Of a stretch of DNA of 27,131 nucleotides, positions 7,197 to 14,313 are shown piece by piece. The stretch spans positions 1 to 27,131 of the forward strand of contig JAJRSP010000111.1 in assembly GCA_024278775.1 (NCBI GenBank), in the 5' to 3' direction. A model generated the notes under the pieces. It ran no database searches, had not been told where the DNA came from, and worked only from the letters and a program-made list of their open reading frames with translations. Source of the stretch: Planctomycetota bacterium. GTDB lineage: Bacteria; Planctomycetota; Phycisphaerae; UBA1845. Each line of letters opens with the position of its first letter. The stretch's first letter is position 1. The translations under genes and the position numbers were made by a program.

Positions 7197-8135
7197 ATGG
7201 CGAAGATGTTCTACACGGCAACAGAGGCGGCTGAAAAGCTCGGAAAAACGGAAGACGATCTGAAGGCATTGGCCCGCGAGGGTAAGCTGCGCGAGTTTCG
7301 TGATGCCGGCAAGGTCAATTACAAAACCGCGGACATTGATCGTCTTGCCGAGGAATCAGGTAATGCTTCGGCCGGATCGAGCAGTGCCCCGGTTGAGATC
7401 GAGCTGGAATCTCCCGAAGACTCCTCCGAGATCATGCTGGAGCCGGTGGAAGACTCCAGCATTGAGCTGTCTCCTTCCGGCACAGACATTCTGGAAATGG
7501 ACAGCGTCGAGTTTGACGACACGGCTGTCGGTGCTCAGCTGAACGAAGGTTCTTCCGTGCCATCGGTGGGCATTAGCGTCTTTGATGATGACGCGGACGA
7601 TGAGACCGATCCCTTGGCCAAGACGGCCGTCACGGACCTCGCCGGCATGGCGCTGGAAGATTCGGGAAGCGGTTCCGGGATCATGGACCTCGGCCGCGAG
7701 AGTGATGATACCTCCCTCGGCCAGGAACTCCTCGACGAGATCTATACGGATGACCAAGAATCCACGCCGGACATGAGCGACGATACACGCGCCGGTCTGG
7801 ACGAAGCCCCACCCGAGGGTACCGCGGCCGGTGCCGACGCCTCCTCTGCCTTTGATGCGGAGGAAGAAGAAGCCGACGTGGCGTCTGCGATGCTCTTGGG
7901 TGACGTTGACGCACCCAGGGGTGATCCCGCTTCGGCCGCGTTGACGGCGGCTCTGGCCGTGGCCGTGGTGATTATGGGTTTCGGTGGTTTGGCGACGGCG
8001 TCTCTTACGCGCGGCACGATGCCCGGTCTGGTCGGCTGGATGAACGACAACATGATGATTTTCGCCGGTGCGGCGGTGGGGCTTGCCGTTGTGGCGGCCG
8101 GTGTGACCTTCGTGCTCGCGAAGCGTTCGTCTTGA
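7197..8135 (+). CDS. HTH-domain protein with acidic linker and C-terminal membrane helices
   Basis: 312 residues. Residues about 4-50 (FYTATEAAEKLGKTEDDLKA, then REGKLREFRDAGKVNY) match the excisionase/MerR-like helix-turn-helix fold, where a winged helix reads DNA or, in some planctomycete proteins, may serve another role. Residues about 55-235 are strongly acidic and low in complexity, so probably disordered. Two hydrophobic helices near the C-terminus (about 245-267 and 282-305) should anchor it in the inner membrane with the HTH in the cytoplasm. The ATG at 7197 is used; 7206 is an alternative, and neither has a Shine-Dalgarno. A palindrome and tandem repeats precede it, which suggests autoregulation but does not prove it. 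Confidence 0.82.
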   Translation: MAKMFYTATEAAEKLGKTEDDLKALAREGKLREFRDAGKVNYKTADIDRLAEESGNASAGSSSAPVEIELESPEDSSEIMLEPVEDSSIELSPSGTDILEMDSVEFDDTAVGAQLNEGSSVPSVGISVFDDDADDETDPLAKTAVTDLAGMALEDSGSGSGIMDLGRESDDTSLGQELLDEIYTDDQESTPDMSDDTRAGLDEAPPEGTAAGADASSAFDAEEEEADVASAMLLGDVDAPRGDPASAALTAALAVAVVIMGFGGLATASLTRGTMPGLVGWMNDNMMIFAGAAVGLAVVAAGVTFVLAKRSS

Positions 8136-8234
8136 GTCGAGCCGGCTCGCGGTCTGAATGAAATCGAGTTGGGGCAGATCGGCGTATTCCGTGTGGGATG
8201 TCTCCCGGGGTGAGGCTCGCGCGGCGCGTAAGGT

Positions 8235-8307
8235 AGTACGGGTGCAGGAAGGAATCGGCGGGGGCCCCACCCTTTTGGGAGCACCCGAAGAATGGGGCAC
8301 CCGTACT
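8235..8307. repeat. Long inverted repeat
   Basis: AGTACGGGTGC (8235-8245) is the exact reverse complement of GCACCCGTACT (8297-8307), 11 bp with no mismatch. Inside, GCCCCA (8264-8269) can pair with TGGGGC (8293-8298), an alternative that competes with the outer stem. The loop also carries short GCACCC repeats. Possibly a decayed mobile repeat or a structured RNA end for the HTH transcript. Confidence 0.55.
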
Positions 8308-8311
8308 GAGC

Positions 8312-8329
8312 CGCAAGCTTCAGCTTGCG
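8312..8329. repeat. 8-bp hairpin with 2-base turn
   Basis: CGCAAGCT and AGCTTGCG are perfect arms separated by TC. It immediately follows the long inverted repeat. I recall similar sequences as dispersed intergenic repeats in planctomycete genomes, but that is memory, not a search. Confidence 0.5.
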
Positions 8330-8510
8330 CGGTGCCATGCGTGTTACGGATGAGATGGGATCGTCGCGGTATTGCGAGTGTCGGGTCTCCTTGTTTCCGG
8401 TGCGGTGTGTGTTGTGTCGGATGGACCGAGGTTTCGTGGTGGGCGGATCAGGTTTTTCATAGCGGACGGACCGGTACTCGGTCTTTTGGAAAGAATACAG
8501 GAGGTATGTG

Positions 8511-9392
8511 ATGGGCGCACGTCGTTGGTTGCTGCAGGGGTTTGTGGGTTGTTGGATTATGGCTTCGGTGTCGGGGTGTATGTCCATGGAGGAGCATCGT
8601 CGTGTCCAGGCGCGGAACCGAATGCTCACGGCGGAGCGTGAGACGCTCGCTCAGGATCTTGTGGATGCACGGACGGCCAACGAATCCATGCGGGCGCGTC
8701 TCGAGGCGTTGGACCGCGAAATGAGCACCAAGGGCGAACTCATCGCCAACCTCCGCAGCGAGAATGAGGTGTTGGACGAGATGCGCCTTTTGGCACAGTC
8801 TCAGCTTGAGGGGATGGCCGGGAGGCAGGGGCTCGGAGATATCACGATTGCCGGGCAGGCGCTTCCGGAGCCGCTGGATACTGCACTGCGGCGGTTCGCC
8901 GAGCAAAACCCGGAGGTGGTTGCCTACGATGCCAACCGGGGCACGATGAAATGGAAGTCCGACTTGGTGTTTGCCATCGGTAGCGACGTGATCAAGCAGT
9001 CCTCGAGGGCGTCACTCAAGGCGTTTGCCGACATCATCAAGTCGGATGCCGCCAAGGATTTCGAGGTGATTATTGTCGGGCATACGGACAACACGCCGAT
9101 CGGCAAGCCCTCCACCAAAAAGAAACACCCGACCAACTGGCATCTGTCGGTACACCGGGCGATCTCCGTGGCCTCGAACCTTCGACGAAGTGGGTATGGT
9201 GGTGAGCGCGTGGGGATCATGGGTTTTGGGGAGTATCGTCCGATCGCCGACAACGCGACCGCCGCGGGTCGGAGCCAGAACCGTCGGGTAGAGATTTTCC
9301 TCGTTCCGCGCGGCACGATGGCCCGGACCTCGATCGGTATGGCCCCTAGTTACGGGGGTGAAGCGCTCGCTTCCAAGCCAGTCCAGCCATAG
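8511..9392 (+). CDS. OmpA-family peptidoglycan-binding lipoprotein
   Basis: 293 residues from ATG 8511, six bases after a perfect AGGAGG; a GTG one codon earlier is less likely. Residues 1-22 form a lipoprotein signal ending in lipobox VSGC with C23. A heptad-like coiled coil spans about 30-95. The C-terminal OmpA/MotB domain (about 150-268) has VIIVGHTDNTPIG (186-198), with H191 and D193, then NWHLSVHRAISVASNLRRSG with R216, and finally NRRVEIFLVP (257-266). These residues bind diaminopimelate of peptidoglycan. The likely job is to tie the outer membrane or an envelope complex to the wall. The MotB-like spacing is notable, but there is no transmembrane stator helix. It has its own terminator downstream. 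Confidence 0.9.
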   Translation: MGARRWLLQGFVGCWIMASVSGCMSMEEHRRVQARNRMLTAERETLAQDLVDARTANESMRARLEALDREMSTKGELIANLRSENEVLDEMRLLAQSQLEGMAGRQGLGDITIAGQALPEPLDTALRRFAEQNPEVVAYDANRGTMKWKSDLVFAIGSDVIKQSSRASLKAFADIIKSDAAKDFEVIIVGHTDNTPIGKPSTKKKHPTNWHLSVHRAISVASNLRRSGYGGERVGIMGFGEYRPIADNATAAGRSQNRRVEIFLVPRGTMARTSIGMAPSYGGEALASKPVQP

Positions 9393-9418
9393 GGCCGAAC
9401 GTGGCACGTATTATGTAG

Positions 9419-9456
9419 GAGTGCGTTGGTGATTCGTCGCGAACGCGCTCTTTTTT
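9419..9456 (+). terminator. Rho-independent terminator of the OmpA-like gene
   Basis: GAGTGCGTT (9419-9427) pairs with AACGCGCTC (9442-9450), nine pairs including one G-U, around a 14-base loop, followed by six Ts (9451-9456). It lies 26 bases after the stop codon. Confidence 0.8.
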
Positions 9457-9502
9457 CTTAACGGAAATGACGTTTCGCGGTGCAGATGACCGAGGCAGCG
9501 AC

Positions 9503-9508
9503 TATACT
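9503..9508 (+). promoter_or_regulatory. Possible -10 box for the ResB-CcsA transcript
   Basis: TATACT lies between the terminator at 9419-9456 and the ResB ATG (9581). No good -35 hexamer stands at the right spacing, so this is weak. Some promoter is expected here, because a terminator separates the two units. Confidence 0.25.
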
Positions 9509-9580
9509 CCCCATGTGGACCGGGATCACAGGATTGGTTGAACAGAATCGCAGCACACTTCGAGATAGGGGTGCCATCTT

Positions 9581-11965
9581 ATGACCGAATCTACTTCGAC
9601 AGCCAGCCCGACCACGGGAGCCGCAGCACGACGCGGTGTCTTTGGTGCGGTATTGGCCTTGTTCTCAAACCTCTGGTTCGGGATCTTCTGGGCCGTCGTC
9701 TTGTTCCTGTATTGCTCGGTGGGCAGTGGTGCGTCGGAGTTGCGTCAGCTTCCTTGGTTTGAAATGACGGAGTACGAGTGGTTTCACTGGTGGCCCTTCA
9801 ACGTGATGGTGATCTGTCTGACGTTGTGCATGAGCGTGATCACGATCCGGCGCATTCCGCTTCGCAAGATCAACGCCGGCGTCTGGATGATCCACACGGG
9901 TATCGTGATTCTCACGCTTGGCAGCTACTACTACTTCACCACCAAGGTGGAGGGGGACGCGCCGGTGTTTCGCCGTCAGGTGCGTGTGGTGCTTCCTGGG
10001 ATGACGGAACCGGTATCGTTTGTTGCTATTCCCGGCAGCTTTGCCGAGGCGATCGCCGGTCCGGATGCGTGGCATTTTGAGGTGCAAAGTACGAATACGT
10101 CTTGGCCGATTCTCTCCGACAAGCACAAGGGAGATAAGGCGTATGCCGTCAGCGTGATGGTGCATCCGCCGGGTGGTGAACCATTCATCCGGCAGCTTTT
10201 GGATGGCTACCCGCAGTACACCGAAGACATCATCCCCGGTAAGGGCCGGGCCCAAAAAACCATCGGACGCAAGCTCGTCAAGGAGGAACTGCAACTCACG
10301 CTCGACTACGAACCCACCACGGTGTTTCATGTGATGAAAACGTGGGCGCTGTTTGTGCGTCGGGTGGGGGATAAGGCGTGGCGGCAACGTCCGATCGAAG
10401 GATTGCCGCGGTATAACGACCACATCGCCTCACGAGATCAGGTGTTTATGGACTCCCAGACGAAACTTCCCTTGCGCGCGCTTGATCTTCCCGTCCCTGC
10501 GACCGAAGGGGCTGACGCTCTCGGCGATGCCGACGTCCGCATTACCGGCTACCTTCGCTATGCCCAGATGCGTCAGCAGTGGCGTGACGGCGGCGAGCGA
10601 CTGAATCCCGTAGTCAACATCAGCACGGTCTCCGACACCGGTGATACGCAATCCTATGAGCTCATGGCGTTTGATCCGGCGCACCGCAGTGCGGGTTCGG
10701 GCTCGATCGAGTTTGTGTGGCTCGACAGCGCGGAAGAGATCACCGATCTACCTTCCAGTTCGACGGCCAAGCTGCGGCTACACATTCCGGAGACCGGTAA
10801 GACGCACGATATCACCCTGTCCGACAAGACCGTCGTGGGTGCCGACGGACCTTTTACGCCGATTGAAAACACGAAGTACCGTTTTCGTATTCGTGGCGTG
10901 CAGGATGGGCTCTCGCTCCCGGGATCGCGCGGTATGGTCTCGGTGGCGCTGGTGGACGTCATCACACCCGAGGGAGAGTTCACGCGCTGGGTGGCCGACC
11001 AACCCCGTATGACCCGCGACATGCACCACACAAAAGACGGTTCGGGCGATCCCCATGCGGCGGCCGATCGTGATATAGACAAACGGCTGGAGTTTTCCTA
11101 CACACCGGCCGGTGCGCCGATCATATTGGCCGGTTATCCGGGTGGGTTGCACTTTGTGTTTAACACACAGGATCAACGTCTGATCGACCGGACGGTACAC
11201 ACTGGAGAGACCGTGGCGGTGGTGCCCGGTCTGAGTATTCGCATCAATGATTTCTGGACGCACGCCACAAGCGACACCAAGCCGTACATCGTGCCGCGTG
11301 AGTCAAGGCAGCGCAAAGCCGAAGAGATGTTTGCCATGATTCGGCTTGAGATTGATACCGGGTCGGGACGCCAGACCTCCTGGTTACGTTTCAATCGGTA
11401 TGCCCTTCCGAATGAGACCTACGCCTACCAGGGGCGATTTGCCTACGCTCCGGAAACGTTTCGTTTGCCCAATGGCGAGCGGGTCGAGGTGCTGTTTTCG
11501 CGCCAACAACTTCCCCTTCCATCGCCGATCGCGTTGGAAGCATTCACGCTCGATACTCATTTTGGCGGATACAGCGGGTCTGTGTCCACCATTCGCAACT
11601 ACGTAAGCAGTTTGAAGTTCTTTGAGCAGGGTCATTGGTCTGACGCAGCGGATAAGATTTCAGTGAACAGCCCCACGGAGCATGGCGGGTATTGGTATTT
11701 CCAGTCGATGTGGGATAAGCCCTCGTCCGGTAACCCCGGTGGTGGCATGAACTACACCGGGCTGGGCGTGGGCAACCGAAACGGTGTGTACATACAACTG
11801 TTTGGATGCTGCCTGTCCGTCGTCGGGATGATGTTTACGTTCTATGTAAAGCCGATATTGACGAGGCGGCGTGCCCAGGCCGCTCGGGCACGAACGCACC
11901 GCACCCGTGAAAAAGAAGACGACACGAAGGATCCCCTCGTGCGTGAAGAAGCGGTGAATGTGTAA
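9581..11965 (+). CDS. resB: Cytochrome c biogenesis protein ResB (CcsB-type)
   Basis: 794 residues. ResB/CcsB works with CcsA in system II, bringing haem across the inner membrane and holding apocytochrome c for attachment. The topology fits: membrane helices at about 21-47, 72-90 and 98-119, a very large extracytoplasmic domain (about 120-733), and one last helix at about 734-760 with a basic cytoplasmic tail. Conserved-looking histidines sit at the helix ends (FHWWPFN, MIHTGI). The domain is larger than in Bacillus or chloroplast homologues. It ends 32 bases before CcsA, so the two are almost certainly co-transcribed. AGGGG lies about 11 bases before the ATG. A possible -10 TATACT is at 9503-9508. 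Confidence 0.88.
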   Translation: MTESTSTASPTTGAAARRGVFGAVLALFSNLWFGIFWAVVLFLYCSVGSGASELRQLPWFEMTEYEWFHWWPFNVMVICLTLCMSVITIRRIPLRKINAGVWMIHTGIVILTLGSYYYFTTKVEGDAPVFRRQVRVVLPGMTEPVSFVAIPGSFAEAIAGPDAWHFEVQSTNTSWPILSDKHKGDKAYAVSVMVHPPGGEPFIRQLLDGYPQYTEDIIPGKGRAQKTIGRKLVKEELQLTLDYEPTTVFHVMKTWALFVRRVGDKAWRQRPIEGLPRYNDHIASRDQVFMDSQTKLPLRALDLPVPATEGADALGDADVRITGYLRYAQMRQQWRDGGERLNPVVNISTVSDTGDTQSYELMAFDPAHRSAGSGSIEFVWLDSAEEITDLPSSSTAKLRLHIPETGKTHDITLSDKTVVGADGPFTPIENTKYRFRIRGVQDGLSLPGSRGMVSVALVDVITPEGEFTRWVADQPRMTRDMHHTKDGSGDPHAAADRDIDKRLEFSYTPAGAPIILAGYPGGLHFVFNTQDQRLIDRTVHTGETVAVVPGLSIRINDFWTHATSDTKPYIVPRESRQRKAEEMFAMIRLEIDTGSGRQTSWLRFNRYALPNETYAYQGRFAYAPETFRLPNGERVEVLFSRQQLPLPSPIALEAFTLDTHFGGYSGSVSTIRNYVSSLKFFEQGHWSDAADKISVNSPTEHGGYWYFQSMWDKPSSGNPGGGMNYTGLGVGNRNGVYIQLFGCCLSVVGMMFTFYVKPILTRRRAQAARARTHRTREKEDDTKDPLVREEAVNV

Positions 11966-11997
11966 CCCAATCCGAAATCGAAACGGGAAACAGTCTT

Positions 11998-14004
11998 ATG
12001 GCGGGTAAACTGAAATTTCGTCCGATCGATGGCATGGCGGTGCTCGGCATTCTCATGTTCGTGGGCTACCGCGGGCTCATGCGTGCGCCGGTCCCCACTG
12101 GAGAAACGAATGCTTTCGCAAAGCAGGTAGACCTTTCGCCGCTGAATCATACGGCCGTCCACGCTGACGGCAGGCTGCGTGCCTTTGCCTCTCATGCCAA
12201 GACGTTCATGAGGTATGTCACCGGACCGCGGCACATCCACGGACAATCTCCCGGCTTTACCTATCTGGACCTGATGTTCCGTCCGACGGCGTACGAAGAC
12301 GTGGATCTGATCTACGTAAAGAACAAAAACGTGCGGGCGGAAATCGTCAGTGTGTTCAAACCACAGACCGCCGACGATACCGGTTGGACCGAAACCTTCA
12401 TGAAGCGCGGGCTTATCTCACGCAATCGGGTGATGCAGCCCGAATGTCTCGGGCTGCTACAGCGTATGGGTAAGGATTTGATCCGCACGTCGAAGGCCGT
12501 AGACGCGATCCAGTCGGCACTGACCGTGTCCGAGCCGAAGTTCCTTCTGGACCAGCTTCGGCTGATACCGTCCCCGGACGGGGACAGCAAGAAACCGTGG
12601 CTTTCTCCCGAGGCACTGTTCAGCGATAGCCACACGCCGCACGCGGCACACGCCGGCGTTGAGGAATCTGCGGATGGGACGGAGTTGAGTCCCATCTCCG
12701 GGCTGAGTGAGGACAAACAAGTCGCGTTGTCAACCGCCTGGGCGAAACTACGTCAGGCGTGGGTGGATCAAAATGCGGACGGCGTGAATGAGCAACTGGT
12801 GACTTTGGCGTCCATTCTCCCCACCATCTCGCCGGTGCTGTACCCCTCCACCGGGCGCCTTTCGATGGAAAGCTGGTATTTTAAATTCGGCGGTATGACG
12901 TGGGTGTGGCTGCTCTACCTGGTGAGCATCGTTCCGCTGTTGATGTCGGTGGTTTACCAGTGGGATCGCGCTCGGACCACCGGGCTGGTGTTGTTCGTGA
13001 TTGCGTTTGCGGCGCAAACCGTATCGCTTGGCATACGTTGGTATGTGTCGGGGCGTTGGCCTAACTCGAACATGTTCGAGGCGGTCACGACGACAGCTTG
13101 GTTTGGTGGTGTGGCCGCCCTTGTTCTCGAGCGTATCGTACGCAAGACCCCCTTCCGCAATTTGTTTGCGCTGGGGTCTGCGGTCGTGTCGATGGTGTCG
13201 CTCATGGCGGCGTACTTCCTACCGGTACAACTCGACGCGAGCATCAGCAACAAGATGGCCGCCCTTAACGACGTCTGGCTCTACATCCACACCAATGTCA
13301 TTATCTGGAGCTATGCGGTGATTGGCCTGGCGTGCATCCCCGCTTTGCTTCTGCTTCGTGATCGCTGGAATCTCGCGTGGGATGCCGGCATCGTTCCGAA
13401 GCTGCGCATGTTGCTTCTGCCGATCGCCGCGGTGACCGCCAACTACACCCTGTACTTGTTGCTGATGCACCTGATCGACAACACCCATCGTGGGCTGGGC
13501 CGATCGGAACTGCTGGGGGTGACGGGAGCTTGCTGGGGGTCGCTGATGATTCTCATTATGGAAGGCGTGCTCGCGCGCTCGCGCCGTCAAGCCGGCATCG
13601 TCAAAGTGGAGCGGTTTGCCTCGGGCGGCGCGTCGGCGCTGATCCTCGGGGCGGGCTCGCGTGGCGCGGGGGGGTTCCTGAATCCCGAAAAACCGACATC
13701 CGGTCAGGTGTTCGACGGCGCGACGATGGTACTGGTCGAGCTTTCGTTTGTGATGCTCTGGACCGGCGTGGTGATGGGCGCGATCTGGGCGGACCATTCC
13801 TGGGGCCGGCCGTGGGGTTGGGATCCGAAGGAGGTCTTCGCTCTGAACACATTCCTGATCTTTCTGGTGCTTCTGCACGTGCGACTCAAGGTGCGTGACA
13901 AAGCGTTCTGGACGGCCGTCCTCGCGATTGTGGGGTTCGAGGTGATGATGTTCAACTGGATCGTGGTGAATTTCATCATCACCGGGTTGCACAGCTATGC
14001 GTAG
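11998..14004 (+). CDS. ccsA: Cytochrome c assembly protein CcsA (ResC-type)
   Basis: 668 residues, about twice the size of chloroplast CcsA. It has the haem-handling WWD motif WGRPWGWDPKEV (602-613), flanked by histidines H431 (YIHTNVIIWSYA) and H627 (LLHVRLKV), and the typical ending NFIITGLHSYA. It forms the haem lyase with ResB, joining haem covalently to CXXCH motifs outside the cytoplasm. One N-terminal helix (about 13-27) is followed by about 270 residues of extracytoplasmic domain. The multi-helix core (from about 299) then carries the conserved residues. This N-terminal extension is unusual outside planctomycetes and resembles part of a ResB-like domain. It lies 32 bases after resB, with only a weak Shine-Dalgarno. 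Confidence 0.92.
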   Translation: MAGKLKFRPIDGMAVLGILMFVGYRGLMRAPVPTGETNAFAKQVDLSPLNHTAVHADGRLRAFASHAKTFMRYVTGPRHIHGQSPGFTYLDLMFRPTAYEDVDLIYVKNKNVRAEIVSVFKPQTADDTGWTETFMKRGLISRNRVMQPECLGLLQRMGKDLIRTSKAVDAIQSALTVSEPKFLLDQLRLIPSPDGDSKKPWLSPEALFSDSHTPHAAHAGVEESADGTELSPISGLSEDKQVALSTAWAKLRQAWVDQNADGVNEQLVTLASILPTISPVLYPSTGRLSMESWYFKFGGMTWVWLLYLVSIVPLLMSVVYQWDRARTTGLVLFVIAFAAQTVSLGIRWYVSGRWPNSNMFEAVTTTAWFGGVAALVLERIVRKTPFRNLFALGSAVVSMVSLMAAYFLPVQLDASISNKMAALNDVWLYIHTNVIIWSYAVIGLACIPALLLLRDRWNLAWDAGIVPKLRMLLLPIAAVTANYTLYLLLMHLIDNTHRGLGRSELLGVTGACWGSLMILIMEGVLARSRRQAGIVKVERFASGGASALILGAGSRGAGGFLNPEKPTSGQVFDGATMVLVELSFVMLWTGVVMGAIWADHSWGRPWGWDPKEVFALNTFLIFLVLLHVRLKVRDKAFWTAVLAIVGFEVMMFNWIVVNFIITGLHSYA

Positions 14005-14313
14005 AGTGATACGACGCAACTGATTGGGCGGTGCCCTTCGCACCGGCGGCCCTTCTTTTCAGAAGCGGAGACTCGAATCGGCACCCCCGCCTCCGATTCT
14101 GTCTTGGCGCACAACATTCCCGCGGTGCGTGCAGAACATTCCCGCCGTGCGTACTGGGGGTGCATACGCACGCCATTGCAGTATCATACCTTATCGGTCG
14201 TGCGTGATCGCCGACAATCCGATAGAGATATGATCCTGCTGCCACCGAAGACGAACGTCGACACGCCGTGGTGCAACGCGTCGTCTTGTGACACGTAAAC
14301 GGAGAATGAGTCG
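14005..14313. other. 309-base spacer with hairpins and a short direct repeat
   Basis: No gene seen. Hairpin 1 is CGGTGC/GCACCG (14029-14045), followed by a T-rich stretch. Hairpin 2 is AGAC plus GAATCGG pairing with CCGATTC plus GTCT (14069-14104), four and seven pairs with a small internal loop. Either could end the ccsA transcript, though neither has a proper T-tract. A direct repeat lies at 14113-14152. A weak -10-like TATGAT is at 14229-14234. GGAG is 9 bases before the next ATG. Confidence 0.5.
14113..14152 (+). repeat. 18-bp direct repeat, two copies with 22-base period
   Basis: AACATTCCCGCGGTGCGT (14113-14130) and AACATTCCCGCCGTGCGT (14135-14152) differ at one base. They lie about 160 bases upstream of the M3 peptidase start. 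The 22-base period is about two helical turns, which would place both on one face of the DNA. Confidence 0.55.

Larger units (their letters stand above)
8136..8510. other. 375-base spacer with nested inverted repeats
   Basis: No convincing gene. It contains a large inverted repeat (8235-8307), a compact hairpin (8312-8329) and, at the right end, the AGGAGG Shine-Dalgarno (8499-8504) of the OmpA-like gene. No clear -10/-35 pair was found. Confidence 0.55.

Noticed and set aside
7356..8300. Long minus-strand frame of 314 codons opposite the HTH gene
   Set aside because: It is antisense to a gene with a clear domain and membrane helices; its His/Arg-rich translation is the usual shadow of acidic coding sequence in GC-rich DNA.
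8158..8511. Open frame of 117 codons between the HTH and OmpA-like genes
   Set aside because: It runs through the inverted repeats, has a Cys/Trp/Arg-rich composition unlike a folded protein, and ends inside the OmpA-like ribosome site.
9402..9417. Sigma-54-like sequence TGGCACGTATTATGT after the OmpA-like gene
   Set aside because: The -24 TGGCAC matches but the -12 TTGC element does not, and the site lies before a terminator rather than at a start.
13219..14043. 274-codon minus-strand frame opposite ccsA
   Set aside because: It is antisense to the conserved WWD domain and its translation is low-complexity His/Arg/Gln.
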